From assembly GCA_030268105.1 (NCBI GenBank), contig BSDZ01000079.1:1865501-1929500 (forward strand): a stretch of DNA of 64,000 nt, in the 5' to 3' direction. The DNA is from Volvox africanus. Its lineage: Eukaryota > Chlorophyta > Chlorophyceae > Chlamydomonadales > Volvocaceae. Below are positions 50,509 to 64,000 of the stretch, in pieces; the stretch's first letter is position 1, and each line of letters opens with the position of its first letter. Both the position numbers and the translations under genes were made by a program. Under the pieces are notes generated by a model. It ran no database searches, was not told where the DNA came from, and was given only the letters and a program-made list of their open reading frames with translations.

Positions 50509-50976
50509 ATGCAGCGGACATCCTTGTCCCTTCTGCGGAGCTATGCTGTTGGGACACTTAGCTTAGAGTCATCATTACAGCGAGCAGCTGCAGTTGGATC
50601 ATTTATCAGCGGTACTGGCCATTGCTCGTCGCTGCCCACACCTGCTGTCAGCCGGCCCTCGCTTCTGTCCAGCCTGGAGGTCTCGACTAGATGCTCTTCC
50701 AAGGGCATTCGGTTTGCCGGCGACTACAAGCCTGATGTTCCAGGGAACACCATCGACAACTGGAACACACTTCGTGCCTCGTTTGATAAGGAGCAGCCAA
50801 ACTCTCTGGGAGGCAACTATTACCTTAACGTTCTTGTGATGGGCTTTGCGTATTGGCTGAATGATGCATACTACTTTCCACCGCGCACGCTGTACGTCGG
50901 TGCCCTAGTCTTCTTCTGCCTGTACGTGCGCAAGGGTTTCTTCAGCACGCCTCTGGCTTACAAGCACGAGTACTGA
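50509..50976 (+). CDS. Small two-helix membrane protein with mitochondrial-type presequence
   Basis: A single-exon gene of 155 residues; the ATG at 50509 (AAAATGC context) is preferred over an upstream in-frame GTG. Residues 1-65 are Ser/Leu/Arg-rich with few acidic residues (MQRTSLSLLRSYAVGTLSLE), as in a mitochondrial presequence, with possible cleavage before GIRFAGDYKPDVPGNT. Two short hydrophobic segments follow: residues 103-118 (NYYLNVLVMGFAYWLN) and 127-141 (TLYVGALVFFCLYVR), ending in a polar tail STPLAYKHEY. Size and layout resemble accessory subunits of respiratory complexes or ATP synthase in algae, but I do not recognise the family, so no function is assigned. TGTAA at 51232-51236 fits a 255-base 3' UTR. 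Confidence 0.75.
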   Translation: MQRTSLSLLRSYAVGTLSLESSLQRAAAVGSFISGTGHCSSLPTPAVSRPSLLSSLEVSTRCSSKGIRFAGDYKPDVPGNTIDNWNTLRASFDKEQPNSLGGNYYLNVLVMGFAYWLNDAYYFPPRTLYVGALVFFCLYVRKGFFSTPLAYKHEY

Positions 50977-51231
50977 GGTCGCTACTGGTGGTGAATGCGG
51001 CTGACAGATAAGGGCATCGCTTTCATCATGGCTTGAAACATTACCTAGTGTGCTGGGTTTTCCGGTGGCCTGGAAAGACACCAGACTCGGCGGGTATCAT
51101 ACCGCCTATTACTTAGCTGCATAATTAGGGTGGAACAGGTTTCGTGGCATGGTGGCTGGTGGGTTTCGGGCAGTTGATGCCAAAGATGGGTTTTCAATCG
51201 GCAATGATGGACGACATCATAATATGGCCGT

Positions 51232-51236
51232 TGTAA
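51232..51236 (+). terminator. Putative TGTAA poly(A) signal
   Basis: TGTAA about 255 bases after the stop of the small membrane-protein gene. Confidence 0.5.
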
Positions 51237-51890
51237 CGCAAGCCGTTAAATGAGAACCGCGGCTCTCCTTTCTTCATTGCACTTTATTCACCCAAGTTAG
51301 TCGGAGATGCCCTCACGAAGTCCATCTCCCCTGACACTACTGAAACCCTGATTCCTCCCAAGCAACACCCTGCGGAGACGGAATTTCGGCTGCTCGCATC
51401 CGTCTCTTGGCGAGCTCATCGATGTTGCATCCACAGCATATGCCGTGCTCAACGCTTTCTTATTACGTAATCCATCGCCATTAGCCAAACATGTCTCCGG
51501 CAATACAATTTTCTGCTGCAAGAAAACACATACCGTCACATGAACATCTGGTCAACCACACAGCCATATTGCCGTGTTGGCACTGGAAGCTAAAGCAATC
51601 CAAAACGTGGTACTTATAGCTTCCGTACTGATAGCTCCCAACGTACAATGGCTCCGAAATCAATTACCATCCTGCCATAGTTAAGAGCTTGGTCATATGG
51701 AAAATACTCGAAACAGAATTGGACCGTCATGGGGATGAATTGGGCGCCACGTGAAAATAAATCGTCGAGTCTCCACAGAATAGCGCGGCTTGGCGCGCAA
51801 GAAGGCAAATATGCATATGATGCGCGTAATTAGATTGTATGATGCAGCCTCTTCCACATCATAGACTGGCACCGCCTCTCAGCGGATCGA
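51237..51890. other. Spacer between convergent genes
   Basis: Holds the 3' flank of the armadillo gene (-). I found no minus-strand TGTAA close to its stop. No supported exon. Confidence 0.45.
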
Positions 51891-58857
<6,967 letters not shown>

Positions 58858-59786
58858 TCGTGCAGTCACCTAGAAATCGTGAAAACACACGTTGTGTTCT
58901 TCGGCTAGTGGCTCTCCTCTCAAAGATAAACTTCTGTTAAGACTTGGCTACGTGCTTTGGGGACTAAATCTAGCTGTCAGTCAGATGGGACTATATGGCT
59001 TGGGTTGTGAGTCACGTAGTGTCCGTAGTGTCCCTTCGCTGCAATGTGCTTCCGCCCGCGCCGGTGGGAGAGTTGATTGAAAAACCTGACAGGGGTGTTG
59101 CGTTAAGTCGCTCCGTCAACTTTTTCTGGCGTTTCCTTGGCCAAGGCTCGATCCGTTGAAGACCCACGACTGGCTAGCTGGGCCGCGTACCTGAATAAAA
59201 TAAATAAGGTTTTCGGAGCTTTTGGATGCACAAAGAATATATATACCTAGCCTTTTGATGCAGGTAAATTACACAATTCAAGGCAACTATAAGGTCGCTG
59301 GTTTGTCCTGCACATCCGGATGCTAATGCAAGGTGACATAGGTATGAACAGGTCCATGTGAATACTAACAGAGCTTATCTCAGCGACAGGACCGGAATGG
59401 TCCGTCACGAAGAAACGCCCGTTCTGCCATATACACGTCTGGTAAGAACAACATCGTCACAAGCAGAATATCACGCCATTATTTTTAACTACCTTGCAAT
59501 AACTAATGACTTTTTCTATGTAACCTGGAGCTAACTAGTGTTTTCCCCACCAAGGCGAGAGTACGAGCATGTGTCGTGCATCGAGGTTGAAGGCTGAACT
59601 TCTCGTAACGTTCTTGAAGCAAAATGTCGCACTACGATTGTTCTTCGTGCGAAGATATGTACTAGGCTAGTATTTTTGTAAACCATGTAGTAGCTGCAGT
59701 TCGTATCGAAAGGACTTCATCGGCGAACACGTCTCTGTAATGATACTTTGCAGATCACGTGAAAGGGTTTCATAATAAACTTTGGA
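58858..59786. other. Divergent spacer, armadillo gene and RNase J
   Basis: No supported exon. It should hold both promoters. Confidence 0.5.
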
Positions 59787-62700
59787 ATGGCTGTATGTGG
59801 TGCGTTAATGATTGGACTTAGCCCCTTGGCTCCGGGGTCGGCGGCTCAAAGGCGACTTGGACGTGATAAGCTTTATATTATAGCTCAAGCGGAAAAGACA
59901 GATCGGCGGCGACCTCAGGGTGACAAGGGCTCCGGCGGCGGCAACTCAGGTGAGATTACTGACGTTTGAGGTGGTCAGTATCCCTTTCTTTGAAAACCAC
60001 TCACTCATGTGACTGGTTGTACGTTAGGTTATCGATGAGACATCCACTAAATTAGGCGATCACACAGGAAGGGGTTGGTGAAACCCCTTACGAGCACGGC
60101 AACGCGCGTATGCATGGCACAGGCCCCGCCTGCAGCGTGTGAAATCCTTGAGTATGTTTCATTGTCATCTTCCGCCTGGCATTCCGTCTAGACCTTTGAA
60201 CTGCCTTGGCCGTCTGCCTTTCATTTCCAGTCGCTCTTCATCCTGGAGAAGCGTTGCGAAACACCCCCCCCATGACATTCGATATTCACAACCGGGGAGG
60301 CGGTGGCAGCGGCATTGTGGATGTCCCGTGAACACCTTGGGGATGCATTGCAGCCTTTGAACTGCACCCCCTCCCCGTTGAACTCTACAGCAGCGTCTAC
60401 AGCGGCATCATGTCAACTTTATCCGTCTTACCCCCTTCCCCCTTCCAAACACACACGTAAAATATGATCCCTGCCTCCTCAATCCCCTTAATTGCTCCTA
60501 CCTTGCACTGGCATGGCAGGCGCTGGATCCAGCGGGCGGCGGCGGCGCCCCACAACGTATGTGAGCGACTCGGGCATTACACTTAAACAGTACGTAAGCA
60601 GCGATGGACAGGAGCATCTGGGCACAGCTCTTCAGAAGCGGCGGTTCAAGCCGTTCCCCGGGCCCCCCTCTGATTCGGGACCGCCATTGCGAATCCTACC
60701 CATCGGCGGTCTCGGCGAGATCGGGATGAACTGCATGCTTGCGGGCGTGAGGGATCGCTACGTGGTCATCGACGCGGGACTTATGTTTCCAGAGTAAGCA
60801 ATACACACACACACACACACAAGGAAAGGGGGAGGGTTGGAGGGGATGGCCGGGGTGCAGCCAGATTTTGGCGCCAAGTGGAGGAGGGTGGTCAAGAGGA
60901 CGGAGTGAAGGTGGCGGGGAGATGACGTGGCCCTGGCGTGTAACAGACTCACGGGGAGTTGACTTCTTAGGGAGGTGGAGAAGAGAGGTAGGAAGGGAGG
61001 GGGGAGACAAACAAACAAACAAACAAACACAAACATTTCAGATGGAAGGTGGGACCGAATGAGGAGGGAGGGGAGCGCAGAGGGAACAAAAGGGGGGCCC
61101 ATCTCAGTGCTGCTGGCCGGATGAGCAGCGCGAGCGGCATGCGGCAACGGTGCCGGTGCCGGTGCCAGCCCCTCATCAACCCCTTATACACATCTGGGTG
61201 GGGTTCGTGTTGAGTTGTTGTGTCCCACCCTTGTCCCCCCTTCCCCGTCCCCCCTCCCCCGTCCCCCCTTCCCCCTTCCCCGTCCCCCCTTCCCCCTTCC
61301 CCGTCCCCCCCCCCCGCTGGCAGCTTCTCCGACCTGGGGATGCAGAAGATTCTGCCAGACACGGACTTCCTGGCGCAGTGGAAGGACCGTATTGAGGCGC
61401 TCATCATCACCCACGGCCACGAGGACCACATCGGGGCACTGCCCTGGGTGCGTGTGTGTGTGTGTGAGAGAGAGGGAGGGTTTTAAGGGGGGGGGAGTGT
61501 AAGGAGCCCTTTACTTTTACAGGAATGGAAAGACGTGGTCCTTGTCGTGTTGTGATAGATACACAAGTTGCTGCAGATCCTGCCCGGTATTCGATCAGAT
61601 CTCCAGTCAATCTTCCCCCCCCCTTCTCTCTCTCATCTTTTCCTCCCAATAGTACATCAGTCCTAGGTCTCGTTTATTTGCCTGTCCGCCAGAACCCTAG
61701 TTTATCCTGGACATGGTTTATGTGGTTTCGTGGTTTTGAATCTATTCTTTCATTCCGCTTCTTCTTCGGCTCCAGGTGATCCCCGCCCTGGACCCCAGCA
61801 CCCCCATCTACGCCTCCTCCTTCGTTATGGAGCTCGTGAAACGGCGGCTCATGGAGTACAATCTGTGGGACGAAAAGCGATTCATCAAGTTTGAGATGCG
61901 GCGGCGGTTTCAGGCGGGGCCGTTCGAGTTGAGTGGGGGTGAGGACGGGGGCATGGAGAGCGGTGAGAAGCGGCGCGGGGAAGGACGCGAGAGGGGTTGG
62001 AGGAAAGAGGAAGGAAGGGGAAGCGGGAAGCGCCACCTACAGAGGGGATCTCTGGGGACAGACGGGAAAGAGGCTGGGTAACCCCGACATGTTGGGAAAG
62101 AAGGCCAGGTGTGGGGAGACAGGGCACGGGAAGGAGGGGCGCAGGGAGAGTCGTAAATACCCTAGACTCACATTGTGTGGTCAGGGAAGAAACCCTTGAC
62201 AGATGCATGACCCGCCCCCACCCCATTGTGTGGTCAGGGAAGCCTTTTAGTTGGTTTTTTAGTCATCGCCTGTGTAGAGAGCCATCCATCTTATCCCTCA
62301 ATCCCTGGCTTTATCCCTCCCTTCCCCCTTGTCCCACATTTCATGATGCCGTACGATGACACGATACGACACGTCAGCATTGAGCCGGTCCGCGTGACGC
62401 ACTCCATCCCGGACTGTTGCGGTCTCATCATGCGCAGCAGCGAAGGGACCCTCGTGCACACGGGTGCGATCCCAACGAGAGTTACTTGCCCGTGTCTGGG
62501 GGAGAAATGGGTTTTAGGGTTTTAAGCAGGTCGAATGTTAGGTGGGGGGTTATGGCGGGTGTTCTTTTTCTCTTGAATTTATCACACATACACATACACA
62601 TACACATACACATATACACATACACATATACACAGACACATATACACAGACACATATACACACATACATATACACAGACACAGACACAGACATACTCACG

Positions 62701-64000
62701 CATGACATGGTTGTCGTCATCTCCATGTTGCTCGTGTGTATGTCGCGCATATCATCAAATCTTGCCAATCCTTTGACCTGGCGGCGCTGACCTGACCTCG
62801 TTCTCACACCCTCTCATCAAACCCTCTCATCAAACCCTCCCATCACACCCTATCATCACACTCTCTCATCACGCCAGGCGATTGGAAGATCGACGAACAG
62901 CCGCTGGACGGAGAGCAATTTGACCGGGAGCTCTTCATGGCGCTGGGGTCGGAGCCCGTGGCACTCATGATGAGCGACTCCACCAACGTATTGTCTCCGG
63001 GAAGGACTCTCAGCGAGCAGGTGGGGGGAGAGGGCAGGGCGAGAGGGAAGGAGGACTCTCAGCGAGCAGGTGGGGCGAGAGGGCAGGGCGAGAGGGAAGG
63101 ATGCTATGAAACTAATACCTTACCCTTCCAAACATTGAAGTGCGCCACCATTTCTCTACACACACCCCCTCCGCCACGCCGCGCCACCCCTACTTCCTGG
63201 CTTTACCGGCTATACCCTTGCCCAGGTGGTCCACGACTCTATCGTTGAAAAGGTGCTGCAGCACAACGGCAAGGGCCGGGTCATCTGCACCCAGTTCGCC
63301 TCCAACGTCCACCGCCTGTACGGCGTCAAGCGAGCTGCGGACGCATCCGGCCGCAAAATCTGCTTCGTAGGTGAGTGTGTGTCTTGTATATGTGTGTGTG
63401 TGTATGTGTGTGTGACCCGTCGGCTTGCCATTCTGGGGGAGGGGGGGCAGCGTACAGCCATACGCCCCCTCCTCCTCACATTCGCGTGGTTTCGGGTTTT
63501 TGGGTTCACCGCAAGAGTGCCCCCAGCTTCCATTTATCCACACGCCCATGCCCCATGGCCCCCCCCTTCCGTCCTCCCCCTCGCCCCGCCCTCCCTCCCT
63601 CCCTCCCTTTCCTTCGCGTCCCCAGGTGCCTCCCTATCACACTACTTGGAAGCCTCCTGGCGGGACGGCCGCGCGCCCTTCGACCCCAAGGAGCTGGTTC
63701 AGCCCGAAGAGCTCCGCCACATGGACCCCAACCAGGTGCTCATCGTCACCACGGGATCGCAGGGAGAGCCGCGGGCGCAGCTGTATATGGCCGCACGGGA
63801 GGAGTCGTCCATGCTCAAGATCTTACCGAACGTACGCCGGGAGAGGGCGACACGGGAGACTGTGGGAGAGTAGGAGTGCTGGTTGTGAAGGGACGAGGGA
63901 GCATGGTGTGTGTATGTGTGTTTTTGATTGTCATGCGGGGGAACCGATGAACCCCTCATCGATGCAGAAACCATCGCCCCGCGCTATTTGCGCTACGTTG
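59787..64000 (+). CDS. RNJ: Organelle-type ribonuclease J (metallo-beta-lactamase/beta-CASP), 3' end beyond window
   Basis: Exons 59787-59949, 60520-60793, 61324-61447, 61776-61927, 62378-62463, 62878-63020, 63226-63370 and 63626-63831 join in phase to 431 residues; the gene continues past the window. Exon 1 encodes a basic, Ala/Gly-rich leader ([20 protein letters not shown]) that looks like a transit peptide. Then come [35 protein letters not shown], the metal-binding motif [68 protein letters not shown] and the beta-CASP segment [18 protein letters not shown]. RNase J is a 5'-exo/endoribonuclease; in plants and algae it trims chloroplast transcripts. All metal-binding histidines and aspartates expected in this part are present. 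Most introns contain simple repeats. An AG at 63967 might open the next exon, but its 33 bases do not read like the expected VLLYSAKVIPGN-type block, so I left them out of the coding sum. Confidence 0.92.
61223..61316 (+). repeat. C/T-only tract before an RNase J acceptor
   Basis: About 95 bases of ccccctt/cccccgt units run to the acceptor of exon 3 (cag at 61321-61323), an exaggerated polypyrimidine tract. Confidence 0.9.
62583..62698. repeat. ACATAC/ACACAG microsatellite in RNase J intron 5
   Basis: acacat, atacac and agacac units, same family as the repeats at 30.4, 53.3 and 56.7 kb. Confidence 0.95.
63373..63414. repeat. GT-rich tract at the start of RNase J intron 7
   Basis: gtgtgt and gtatgt units follow immediately after the donor at 63371 (G|GTGAGTGTGTG), again placing a microsatellite at a 5' splice site. 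Confidence 0.85.

Overview
The window is nuclear DNA from a eukaryote, most likely a volvocine green alga (the Chlamydomonas/Volvox lineage). Genes are split by many short GT-AG introns. TGTAA, the usual poly(A) signal of these algae, follows several stop codons. There is also a very long PAS-domain class III cyclase of the type abundant in Chlamydomonas, an organelle-type RNase J behind a putative transit peptide, and many CA/CATA microsatellites. Base composition is less GC-rich than I would expect for Chlamydomonas reinhardtii, so a colonial relative is possible; the species cannot be fixed from the sequence alone.

I built thirteen gene models by hand from splice sites and reading phase. 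In twelve, the coding lengths sum to a whole number of codons ending at a stop or at the last resolved donor; the thirteenth (the actin-binding gene) lacks its 3' end. Left to right: LEA-like stress protein (+, 1889-3480); BACK-domain protein (-, 6786-5174); ribosomal protein eS26 (+, 8978-9509); Ariadne-type RBR ubiquitin ligase (+, 10869-15672); ankyrin/coiled-coil protein (+, 17559-23907); F-box/LRR protein (+, 25160 to 27284 or 27781); PAS-guanylate cyclase (-, 41128-32127); DUF4864-like protein (-, 44698-43466); Golgi TVP23 protein (+, 45467-46475); actobindin-like WH2 repeat protein (-, 49577-47614 or slightly further); small two-helix protein with a mitochondrial-type presequence (+, 50509-50976); armadillo-repeat protein (-, 58857-51891); RNase J (+, 59787 to beyond the window end).

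The left half (about 1-27 kb) has moderate GC, AT-rich spacers and few tandem repeats. From about 30 kb on, introns and spacers are loaded with microsatellites and minisatellites: (ACATAC)n in several introns, a 12-bp G-rich minisatellite in the cyclase, and a 10-bp repeat and CAG tracts in the armadillo gene. These repeats create long spurious open frames, which I left out. About 4.3 kb (27.8-32.1 kb) has no gene I can support.

The genes do not form a pathway; this is an ordinary mixed nuclear neighbourhood. Two encode ubiquitin-ligase components (Ariadne, F-box), with a BACK protein as a possible third. One concerns cyclic-nucleotide signalling, one actin binding, one Golgi trafficking and one organelle RNA processing. 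The most notable points are an eS26 lacking three of four expected zinc cysteines, a five-repeat WH2 actin-binding gene, a guanylate cyclase of about 2,100 residues dominated by one 5-kb low-complexity exon, a microsatellite that forms its own 5' splice site, and three inferred GC-AG introns.
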